Assembly (NCBI GenBank): GCA_947174685.1 | Contig: CAMWJY010000043.1 | Location: 1-7,006 of the forward strand | Length of the DNA: 7,006 bases | Source: an uncultured Mollicutes bacterium | GTDB taxonomy: Bacteria; Bacillota_I; Bacilli_A; Acholeplasmatales; Anaeroplasmataceae | Direction of reading: 5' to 3' | Part shown: positions 1 to 6,235 of the stretch, one piece after another | How positions within the stretch are numbered: position 1 is the first letter of the stretch | How the letters are laid out: every line of letters starts with the position of its first letter | Position numbers and translations under genes: made by a program | Notes under the pieces: generated by a model | What the model was told of the DNA's origin: nothing | Seen by the model: only the letters and a program-made list of their open reading frames with translations | The model's database searches: none

Positions 1-996
1 ACGATTAACGAGCTCAACAAAATGAAAGACGAAGGAATCGGGAATAAATCTGTAAGGACATCAGGCTATGGATATATAGGAATCAATGCCGGAAAGGTAC
101 CCGATTTAGCAGTAAGACAGGCAATAATGCATTCTATAAATACAATGGAAACGGTAAACTATTATAAGAACACCGCGCAACCAATATATAGATCCATGTC
201 ACTATCCAGCTGGGCATATCCAAGTAAAGCAACAGCGTACTATCCATATATAGGAGGAGCAGTACCAGAGGATTTAGAAGTAGTGAATCCAGCATATAAG
301 GATTATATCCTAGAAATAGGAGCAAAAGCCGGAAGTATACTAAGTGAAGCAGAACAAGAGGCGTTTTTAAAGAGATTAGTAGAGGATAGTGGCTATGTAA
401 TCAATGGGAATGGAGTATACGCAAAAGGAAGTGAGGTATTAAAATATACCTTTACAATAGCGGGAGAAGAGTCCGACCATCCAGCATGGCAAGCAATGTA
501 TCATTCAAGTGAGATACTAAATAAGATAGGCTTCCAAATCACAGTAACAACAGACGCCAACGCATTAAAGAAGTTATCAAGTGGAGCGTTAACGGTATGG
601 GCAGCAGCATGGGGATCAACGATAGATCCAGATATGTATCAGGTATATCATAAAGAATCAAATGCGACATCAGTATTGAACTGGGGATATAAGCAAATCA
701 AGCAAAATATCGGAGGGAAATACGATACAGAGCTAGCGTTAATAGAAGAATTATCAGAATTAATTGATAAGGGAAGATCAACTACATCAGAGGCAAGTAG
801 AGCGAAGATTTATTCAGATGCATTAGATATAGTAATGCAGTTAGCAATAGAGCTACCAACCTATCAAAGAGATGATTTATTTGCGTACAATGTAGGAAAG
901 ATAGATGAAAGTACGTTAACACCAGAAGAGGATTTGTCACCATACAAGGGATTAACGAGTGATATTTGGTCTATTTCTTTAAATGTTGAACGATAG
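1..996 (+). CDS. oppA: Peptide ABC transporter substrate-binding protein, 3' part
   Basis: This is the C-terminal 331 codons of an extracellular peptide-binding protein (SBP_bac_5 family, OppA/DppA type). The frame is open from base 1, so the true start, signal peptide and lipobox lie off the left edge, and the ATG at 22 is internal. The family's conserved hinge stretch is visible as GYGYIGINAGKVPDLAVRQA, followed by a Trp/Tyr/Pro-rich segment, the WAAAWGSTIDPDMYQVYH segment typical of the second lobe, and the late ELPTYQRDDLFAYN motif. It would capture peptides outside the membrane and deliver them to the OppB/OppC channel encoded next. Peptide size or type cannot be inferred, so oppA rather than dppA is a convention. 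Codon use is odd: by hand count none of 71 Ala, Gly and Val codons before base 961 ends in T, unlike the downstream genes, whereas the last 12 codons include gtt, two tct and two att. Confidence 0.93.
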   Translation, partial: TINELNKMKDEGIGNKSVRTSGYGYIGINAGKVPDLAVRQAIMHSINTMETVNYYKNTAQPIYRSMSLSSWAYPSKATAYYPYIGGAVPEDLEVVNPAYKDYILEIGAKAGSILSEAEQEAFLKRLVEDSGYVINGNGVYAKGSEVLKYTFTIAGEESDHPAWQAMYHSSEILNKIGFQITVTTDANALKKLSSGALTVWAAAWGSTIDPDMYQVYHKESNATSVLNWGYKQIKQNIGGKYDTELALIEELSELIDKGRSTTSEASRAKIYSDALDIVMQLAIELPTYQRDDLFAYNVGKIDESTLTPEEDLSPYKGLTSDIWSISLNVER

Positions 997-1006
997 AAAG
1001 GACAAA

Positions 1007-1032
1007 AAAGGGCTATTTTTTAATAGCCCTTT
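1007..1032 (+). terminator. Intercistronic hairpin between oppA and oppB
   Basis: A perfect 11-bp stem (AAAGGGCTATT at 1007-1017, AATAGCCCTTT at 1022-1032) closes a TTTT loop, starting 10 nt after the oppA stop. On the + strand only three Ts end the stem and the next bases are AGGTGA, so it is a weak terminator at best. A partial terminator or a 3'-end-protecting processing hairpin is more likely, which would let oppA mRNA outnumber the permease/ATPase mRNA. This arrangement is common after binding-protein genes. On the opposite strand the same stem is followed by TTTTTT (complement of 1004-1009), so it could also stop antisense transcription. Confidence 0.8.
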
Positions 1033-1038
1033 AGGTGA
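1032..1038 (+). promoter_or_regulatory. Ribosome binding site of oppB
   Basis: TAGGTGA, with a 6-nt spacer to the ATG at 1045. It starts on the last base of the 3' arm of the intercistronic hairpin, so folding of that hairpin sits directly against the ribosome site and could affect oppB initiation. The same heptamer precedes oppC and oppD. Confidence 0.8.
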
Positions 1039-1044
1039 AGATTT

Positions 1045-2052
1045 ATGCTTAAATATATAATTAAAAGATTGGGTATATCTATTATTGTTCTTATCGGTGT
1101 TTCTATCATCATATATACATTGGTAAGATTAATGCCAAATGATTATGTAGATGTTAAATTTAGCAGTCAATTACAAAGTGGTACTATAACTCAAGAAGAT
1201 ATTGATAATTTTAAGGGATTGTATGGAATTGGAGATAAAACCTTTAAAGGCATTATTACAGGTTACTTTAAATGGTTTGGAAATATGTGTAGAGGACAAT
1301 TAGGAAATTCTTTTAAATATGAAAAGCCTGTAGCAAAAGTAATTGCAGATAATATGTGGATATCTTTTGCTATTGCAGCAATAGCTACTATTTTACAGTT
1401 CTTAATTGCTATCCCACTAGGCATATCTAGTGCAACACATCAGTATTCCATTCGTGACTATGCGGTTACAATATTAACTATGATAGGTATTTCCTTACCT
1501 ACTTATTTCTTTGCTGCAATTGTTATTAAGATTTTTTCAGTAAATTTAGGATGGTTTCCATCAACGGGTTTAATTGATGCGAGCGCAACTTATCCAGAAA
1601 CCTTTGTGGGTTGGTGGCAAAAGACGGGAGATATGTTGCATCATTTGATACTACCTATTTTTGTAACTGTTATTTTATCCATCGGTGGATTAATGAGATA
1701 TACTAGAACAAACACGTTGGAAGTATTAAGTGCGGATTACATTCGTACTGCTAGAGCAAAGGGCTTGTCCGAAAATAAGGTTATTTATAAGCATGCATTT
1801 AGAAATACAATGATACCTTTAGTAACTTTACTTGCAGGTATATTGCCTTCTTTATTTGGAGGTATGATGATTACGGAGCAGGTATTTGGAATAGATGGTA
1901 TTGGACGATTAGCTTATAATGCACTAAAAGATGGAGATGTGCCGTTTGTTATGGGATATAATATGTTTTTAGCAATATTAACTGTAATTGGAACACTGTT
2001 CTCAGATATTATGTATTCTGTAGTGGATCCAAGAGTGAAACTTGGAAAGTAG
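1045..2052 (+). CDS. oppB: Oligopeptide ABC transporter permease OppB
   Basis: This 335-residue inner-membrane permease is one half of the peptide channel and pairs with OppC. Length and layout are normal for OppB/DppB: a first membrane helix at about residues 10-29, an external segment to about 100 containing the GQLGNSF motif, then helices near 105-127, 138-165, 200-217, 256-275 and 303-325. The cytoplasmic EAA loop that docks on the ATPases is clear at 226-254 (DYIRTARAKGLSENKVIYKH), and the C-terminus has the usual VDPRVKLGK ending. The ATG is set by the AGGTGA site 6 nt upstream. Codons ending in T (gtt, ggt, tct, gct) are frequent, in contrast to oppA. Assignment to the Opp/Dpp permease family is secure; the substrate class is not. 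Confidence 0.96.
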   Translation: MLKYIIKRLGISIIVLIGVSIIIYTLVRLMPNDYVDVKFSSQLQSGTITQEDIDNFKGLYGIGDKTFKGIITGYFKWFGNMCRGQLGNSFKYEKPVAKVIADNMWISFAIAAIATILQFLIAIPLGISSATHQYSIRDYAVTILTMIGISLPTYFFAAIVIKIFSVNLGWFPSTGLIDASATYPETFVGWWQKTGDMLHHLILPIFVTVILSIGGLMRYTRTNTLEVLSADYIRTARAKGLSENKVIYKHAFRNTMIPLVTLLAGILPSLFGGMMITEQVFGIDGIGRLAYNALKDGDVPFVMGYNMFLAILTVIGTLFSDIMYSVVDPRVKLGK

Positions 2053-2056
2053 GTGA
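2050..2056 (+). promoter_or_regulatory. oppB stop fused to the oppC ribosome binding site
   Basis: TAGGTGA supplies both the oppB stop codon (TAG 2050-2052) and the Shine-Dalgarno core AGGTGA, 5 nt before ATG 2062. A GTG at 2053 is in frame with oppC but lies inside this site, so the ATG at 2062 is the better start. The junction implies that the ribosome finishing oppB sits on the oppC initiation site. Confidence 0.8.
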
Positions 2057-2061
2057 AATTC

Positions 2062-3105
2062 ATGGAAAATATAAAAGAAAATGAACTTAATTTACCTACA
2101 CCTGTGGAGGAAGTAGAAGAAGAAACCTACAAAGAGATGAGTCCTATACGATTAATTCTCAGACGTTTTTTTCGCTCTAAACTTTCTATAGTAGGACTAA
2201 TTTTAATTATTTTATTATTTATTTTCTCTTTTTTTGGACCTTTGATTTATAGTCGTTGGGGAGAAACAGAGGTTGATAGAAGTGAGGTAACTAGTATTAT
2301 TGAAATTCCTTATACATATACAGACCAAGACGGAAATCAAATTGAAATTATTCAACAAATTGAAATTATTACAACTATTAATGACAAAGCTAAGCCAAGT
2401 AAAGATCATATATTAGGAACAGATGAAAAGGGAATGGACATATTTACTCGTTTGATGTATGGTGGAAGAATTTCCTTAACTATTGGATTTATTGTTGTTA
2501 TATTAGAAACTATAATTGGTATTACTTTAGGAGGAATTTCTGGATACTTTGGTGGTTGGGTCGATCAATTAATTATGCGTATTGTTGATATATTTAACTG
2601 TATACCAACCCTGCCAATTTTGTTGATTGCTTCGGCAGTGTTAGATTCATTCCCAAATTTGGAAGCTAATATGCGTATTTATTATTTAATGGTAATTATT
2701 ACAATCTTTGGCTGGAGTGGTACAGCTAGAATGGTACGAGGTCAAATATTAAGCTTAAGAGAACAAGAGTATATTACGGCAACAGAAGTTATGGGATTAC
2801 CAACCTGGAGAAAAATATTTAAGCATTTAATTCCTAATGTTATGCCACAATTAATTGTTTCTATGACATTAGGATTAGGTAGTGTAATTCTTTATGAATC
2901 TACCTTAAGCTATTTAGGATTAGGTGTACAGGTTCCTTATGCAGCTTGGGGAACGATGATTGCAAGTTCTAATGACCCTGTGGTTTTATCTAATTATTTG
3001 AACATGTGGCTTCCAGCCGGCATTATGATAGTTTTAGCAGTATTAGGATTTAACTTTGTTGGTGACGGATTACGTGACGCAATGGATCCTAAGGCGAAAA
3101 AGTAG
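2062..3105 (+). CDS. oppC: Oligopeptide ABC transporter permease OppC
   Basis: This 347-residue second channel subunit partners OppB. The N-terminal 37 residues are charged and cytoplasmic, with an acidic stretch (VEEVEEETYKE). The first membrane helix is near 41-62. An external loop of about 55 residues leads to the family motif HILGTDEKGMDIFTRLMYGG (116-135). Further helices lie near 138-160, 175-195, 208-228, 262-284 and 315-336. The EAA loop is at 233-259 (EQEYITATEVMGLPTWRKIF). The C-terminus ends GDGLRDAMDPKAKK, as usual in DppC/OppC. An in-frame GTG at 2053 would add three residues, but it overlaps the Shine-Dalgarno sequence, so the ATG at 2062 is preferred. The external loop contains a short in-frame tandem duplication (2338-2373). 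The gene ends with the same TAGGTGA junction that precedes it. Confidence 0.95.
   Translation: MENIKENELNLPTPVEEVEEETYKEMSPIRLILRRFFRSKLSIVGLILIILLFIFSFFGPLIYSRWGETEVDRSEVTSIIEIPYTYTDQDGNQIEIIQQIEIITTINDKAKPSKDHILGTDEKGMDIFTRLMYGGRISLTIGFIVVILETIIGITLGGISGYFGGWVDQLIMRIVDIFNCIPTLPILLIASAVLDSFPNLEANMRIYYLMVIITIFGWSGTARMVRGQILSLREQEYITATEVMGLPTWRKIFKHLIPNVMPQLIVSMTLGLGSVILYESTLSYLGLGVQVPYAAWGTMIASSNDPVVLSNYLNMWLPAGIMIVLAVLGFNFVGDGLRDAMDPKAKK
2338..2373 (+). repeat. 18-bp tandem duplication inside oppC
   Basis: CAAATTGAAATTATT occurs at 2338-2352 and again at 2356-2370, giving two 18-bp units (2338-2355, 2356-2373) that differ only in the last codon, caa against aca. They encode QIEIIQ-QIEIIT in the external loop between the first membrane helix and the HILGTDEKG motif. 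A shorter related piece, ATTGAAATT, lies at 2299-2307. The repeat keeps the frame and probably arose by slippage. Confidence 0.85.
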
Positions 3106-3109
3106 GTGA
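3103..3109 (+). promoter_or_regulatory. oppC stop fused to the oppD ribosome binding site
   Basis: TAGGTGA again combines the stop codon (TAG 3103-3105) with the AGGTGA Shine-Dalgarno core, 4 nt before ATG 3114. It supports the distal oppD start and hence the long N-terminal extension; the next in-frame ATG (3249) has no such site. Confidence 0.8.
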
Positions 3110-3113
3110 GTGT

Positions 3114-4280
3114 ATGGAAAAGAAAAAAGGAAATTACCTAACTTTAAAGGAAAGTCGCCAGATTATAAAGCATAATATTCAAAAAATGAAATATTATGAA
3201 AAATTAAAAAAGAAAAATGTTGATCCATCTGTATATACAACGACAATGAAGGACTCTAATAACATTATAGAAATAGAAGATTTACAAACCTGTTTTTTTA
3301 CAGATAATGGAACAGTTAAATCTGTAAATGGGGTTTCATTTAATATTCCTAAAAATAAGATTATTGGAGTTGTAGGAGAGTCTGGATGTGGGAAGAGTGT
3401 TACCTCTTTGTCTATTATGCAGTTAGTTCAATCTCCTCAGGGGCAAATTGTAGATGGTCAAATTCGTTTCAATACAGATGAATTAGGCACAGATTCAGAA
3501 GGAAATAAATTGGCATATGATATTGCAAAGATGCCAATGAAAAAAATGTATAATGTACGTGGTAAGGATATCACTATGATTTTCCAAGAGCCGATGACCT
3601 CTTTAAATCCAGTTTTCACTATTGGATATCAATTAGATGAGGTTATGTTTGTTCATTATCCTGAAACGACAAAGGAAGAAGCTATGGTACATAGTATAGA
3701 AATGTTGAAGCAGGTTGGTATCTCTATGCCGGAAAGGGTTTATAAATCTTATCCACATGAGTTATCTGGAGGTATGCGTCAGCGTGTTATGATTGCTATG
3801 GCACTAGCTGGAAATCCAAAATTGATTATTGCAGATGAGCCTACAACAGCATTAGACGTAACCATTCAAGCACAAATATTGGATTTATTAAAGGATATTC
3901 AAAGTCAAACAGGCTGTGCAATTATGCTAATTACACATGATTTAGGCGTAATCGCTGAAATGGCCGATGAGGTTGTTGTTATGTATGCGGGAAGAATTAT
4001 TGAGAGAGGGACCGTTCGTGAAATTTTCAATAATCCTCTTCATCCATACACTATTGGTCTTCAAAAAAGTAAGCCTTTGATTACTTCAGATACGGATAAG
4101 CCTTTATACTCTATTCCTGGACAGGTACCTAATCCGATCAATTTACCAGATACTTGTTTCTTTAAAGGTAGATGTACACAATGTGTTCACAAATGCTCAG
4201 GAAAGTATCCAAAGGAGATAAAAGTAACAGATACACATTATGTTTCATGTTATCTTTATGAAGAAGAGGAGGGAAAATAA
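3114..4280 (+). CDS. oppD: Oligopeptide ABC transporter ATPase OppD
   Basis: This 388-residue cytoplasmic ATPase binds the permease EAA loops and hydrolyses ATP together with OppF. All motifs are intact: Walker A GESGCGKS (88-95), Q-loop Gln158 in MIFQEP, signature LSGGMRQR (217-224), Walker B LIIADEP (237-243), D-loop ALD (246-248) and H-loop His275. The C-terminal oligopeptide-transporter domain includes NPLHPYT and cysteines 348, 354, 357, 361 and 379. Four of these match family positions linked to a [4Fe-4S] cluster in related OppD proteins. The first 50 or so residues are an extra Lys-rich, probably helical segment before the usual IIEIEDLQTCFFTDNGTVKS start of the fold, making the protein longer than the common 330-350. 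The strong ribosome site at 3104 supports this start. The stop shares one base with the oppF start. Confidence 0.96.
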   Translation: MEKKKGNYLTLKESRQIIKHNIQKMKYYEKLKKKNVDPSVYTTTMKDSNNIIEIEDLQTCFFTDNGTVKSVNGVSFNIPKNKIIGVVGESGCGKSVTSLSIMQLVQSPQGQIVDGQIRFNTDELGTDSEGNKLAYDIAKMPMKKMYNVRGKDITMIFQEPMTSLNPVFTIGYQLDEVMFVHYPETTKEEAMVHSIEMLKQVGISMPERVYKSYPHELSGGMRQRVMIAMALAGNPKLIIADEPTTALDVTIQAQILDLLKDIQSQTGCAIMLITHDLGVIAEMADEVVVMYAGRIIERGTVREIFNNPLHPYTIGLQKSKPLITSDTDKPLYSIPGQVPNPINLPDTCFFKGRCTQCVHKCSGKYPKEIKVTDTHYVSCYLYEEEEGK

Positions 4281-4282
4281 TG
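4267..4282 (+). promoter_or_regulatory. oppF ribosome binding site with TAATG overlap
   Basis: AGGAGGG (4267-4273) lies within the last codons of oppD, 6 nt before the oppF ATG. The oppD TAA (4278-4280) and oppF ATG (4280-4282) share an A, so translation of the two ATPases is probably coupled, giving matched amounts of the two halves of the heterodimer. Confidence 0.85.
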
Positions 4283-5944
4283 CAAGAGACTAAAGAGAAT
4301 AAGACTGAAAAAGGTCTACCTGTATTAGATGTTCAGCATTTAAAAAAATATTTTCCCATCCAAACGAATTTATTTGGGAAAGTAAAGGTTAATTTGAAAG
4401 CGGTAGAGGATATTACCTTTCAGCTACAAGCAGGAAAAACGATTGGAGTAGTAGGTGAGTCTGGTTGTGGCAAAACCACATTAGGAAGAACCATTCTTCG
4501 TCTATATGATATTACAGGTGGAAAAGTAATTTATTATGGAAGAAGCATTGATGAATTTTTACCAGCATATTATTTGAATACTATTCGATTATTACCTTTA
4601 TATAAAAGTCGGTTTTTGAATTTAAAAAAGAGTATTATAGCGCAATATGAGTTGATAAAAACAACCAAGGAAAATAGTAATTTTGACTATGAAGTTTTAA
4701 AAAACCTAGAAAATTTACAAACCTTCCCTAAAATAGATGAACTACAAGAGATTTGTAATACACTTGAAAAAATGTCTGAGCCAGAGGATAGTAGGGCAAA
4801 ATCAATTGCAAAACAAATCGAAAAATTAATCAAACTATTAACAAAGGTTTCATCAACTACCGGTGGATTAATTCTTTCTGATAATGTCAATTCCATAAGA
4901 ACAGAATTATTAACAAAGCTGAAATTAGAAAAAAAATTAATGAAGCTTACTCTTCAAAAAAGAGAATTGGATTCTCGATTAGAAGTATGTGAAGATTCTG
5001 AAAAAAAGGCAACACTAACAGCAAAGTTACAAGAATTAATAGATGCTATTAATTTAAATAAAACTAATACCACCATTGCAAGTCAGTCATTAGGATTATT
5101 AAAAAATGAAATAGAAAATACAAATTTGTATTTGGATTTAGAAAATAGAAGAGAAAAGGGGCTAGATTTAAATCGTCTAAAAACAAAGGAAATGAGATTG
5201 TTAAGAACAGAAATTCAGTTGATTTTCCAAGACCCTTATTCAAGTCTACCACCACGAATGACCGTTGGTGCTATTATTACAGAAGCGGTTAAGGTTCATC
5301 ATATTGTTCCTAAAAATCAAATTAAGGAGCACGTTAGAACCATAATGAAAAAATGCGGATTACAGCCACAATATTATGACCGATATCCTCATGAGTTTTC
5401 TGGTGGACAGCGCCAAAGAATTTGTATTGCTAGAGCATTAGCAGTAAATCCAAAATTAGTCATTTGTGATGAGCCAGTTAGTGCACTAGACGTTTCTATT
5501 CAAGCACAAATTATTAATCTATTAAAAGAATTGCAAAAGGATTTAGGACTTACTTATGTTTTTATTTCTCATGATTTATCTGTAGTAAAGTATATTACAG
5601 ATACAATTATGGTTATGTATTTGGGAAATATGATGGAAATAGGAGATACAAAAGATATTTTTAAAAATCCACTTCACCCTTATACACAGGCATTATTTTC
5701 TGCTGTTCCAGTGCCAAATCCAGATGCTAAAATGAATCGTATTATTTTAAAAGGAGATATTCCTTCTCCTGCAAATCCTCCTGAGGGATGTAAATTCCAT
5801 ACGCGTTGTGAGAAATGCATGGAGGTTTGTAAACATATAGCACCGAAGTTTATTCAAAGGGATGATTCTCATTATGTTGCTTGTCATTTATATGATGAAG
5901 AGATAATGAGTCATCTAGAAGAATACAATAAAGAATCAGAGTAA
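4280..5944 (+). CDS. oppF: Oligopeptide ABC transporter ATPase OppF with large insertion
   Basis: This second ATPase of the importer works as a heterodimer with OppD. At 554 residues it is far longer than the usual 310-340. Walker A GESGCGKT is at 59-66, but Q-loop Gln317 (LIFQDPYSSL) follows only after a roughly 205-residue insertion. The signature is FSGGQRQR (373-380), Walker B is LVICDEP (393-399), the D-loop is SALD (401-404) and the H-loop is His431; all are intact, so it should be active. After the Q-loop the usual SLNPRMT reads SLPPRMT. The C-terminal domain has NPLHPYT and cysteines 504, 510, 513, 517 and 535, with the same spacing as OppD. Mycoplasma OppF proteins are also known to be very long (from memory, near 850 residues), so enlargement has a precedent. 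No frameshift or stop interrupts the insertion. Confidence 0.95.
   Translation: MQETKENKTEKGLPVLDVQHLKKYFPIQTNLFGKVKVNLKAVEDITFQLQAGKTIGVVGESGCGKTTLGRTILRLYDITGGKVIYYGRSIDEFLPAYYLNTIRLLPLYKSRFLNLKKSIIAQYELIKTTKENSNFDYEVLKNLENLQTFPKIDELQEICNTLEKMSEPEDSRAKSIAKQIEKLIKLLTKVSSTTGGLILSDNVNSIRTELLTKLKLEKKLMKLTLQKRELDSRLEVCEDSEKKATLTAKLQELIDAINLNKTNTTIASQSLGLLKNEIENTNLYLDLENRREKGLDLNRLKTKEMRLLRTEIQLIFQDPYSSLPPRMTVGAIITEAVKVHHIVPKNQIKEHVRTIMKKCGLQPQYYDRYPHEFSGGQRQRICIARALAVNPKLVICDEPVSALDVSIQAQIINLLKELQKDLGLTYVFISHDLSVVKYITDTIMVMYLGNMMEIGDTKDIFKNPLHPYTQALFSAVPVPNPDAKMNRIILKGDIPSPANPPEGCKFHTRCEKCMEVCKHIAPKFIQRDDSHYVACHLYDEEIMSHLEEYNKESE
4556..5170 (+). other. Insertion domain within OppF
   Basis: This segment encodes about residues 93-297, between GGKVIYYGRSIDEF and LKTKEMRLLRTEIQLIFQDP, which are close together in ordinary OppF. 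It is rich in Lys, Glu, Leu, Ile and Asn, has no membrane segment and no motif I recognise, and holds one cysteine (C237). Long heptad-like runs such as LLTKLKLEKKLMKLTLQKRE and ATLTAKLQELIDAI suggest one or more helical hairpins or coiled coils; the middle (SSTTGGLILSDN, about 191-202) looks like a turn. The boundaries are estimates. Base composition resembles the rest of oppF, so it does not look like a recent foreign insertion. Confidence 0.8.
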
Positions 5945-5989
5945 AATGTAAAGACTCAAAATATTTTAAAGGGATTATTAAAAAGAAAA

Positions 5990-6235
5990 ATGAAAAAGGA
6001 AAAGAAAAAAAAGTATGTGGATGACGGTCATACCATTTATAATATGGACATTGACGGTTTTAAATGGCATGATCGTAAATTAAAAAATGAGAATAAAATT
6101 GGTTTAAATAAAAAAGAGAAATTTGCAATGATTCGTGCTGCGTTTAGTGCATATTTTCCTAAAGTATTTATCATTTTGGTTGGTTTTTCTTTGGCAATTC
6201 TTTTATTATATTTTTGGCTAAAGCAGTCATTATAG
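5990..6235 (+). CDS. Small single-pass membrane protein, conserved KYVDDGHTI type
   Basis: This encodes 81 residues: a Lys-rich start (KKEKKKK), a KYVDDGHTIYNMDIDGF segment, a charged stretch (KLKNENKIGLNKKEKF), then one hydrophobic helix at about 58-77 and a short KQSL tail. Small proteins with a KYxDDGxTIxxM motif and a C-terminal membrane helix recur in Bacillota as uncharacterised proteins (from memory); no function is known to me. By the positive-inside rule the N-terminal part should face the cytoplasm. It starts 45 nt after oppF and may be the last gene of the same transcript. The ribosome site is weak: AAAGGGA at 5968-5974 is 15 nt away. An A8 run (6005-6012) early in the gene is prone to slippage. 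The frame between the oppF stop and this ATG is open but has no better start. Confidence 0.8.
   Translation: MKKEKKKKYVDDGHTIYNMDIDGFKWHDRKLKNENKIGLNKKEKFAMIRAAFSAYFPKVFIILVGFSLAILLLYFWLKQSL

Noticed and set aside
2053..2061. GTG at 2053 as the start of oppC
   Set aside because: It lies inside the AGGTGA ribosome site, which is well placed for the ATG at 2062.
4280..5944. OppF as a frameshifted or fused gene because of its length
   Set aside because: One continuous frame with motifs in the correct order and standard flanks; an insertion explains it better.
5942..5992. Read-through from oppF into the small membrane protein, since the frame stays open after the TAA
   Set aside because: Only 15 open codons in a shared frame, easily chance; no recoding signal was seen around the stop.
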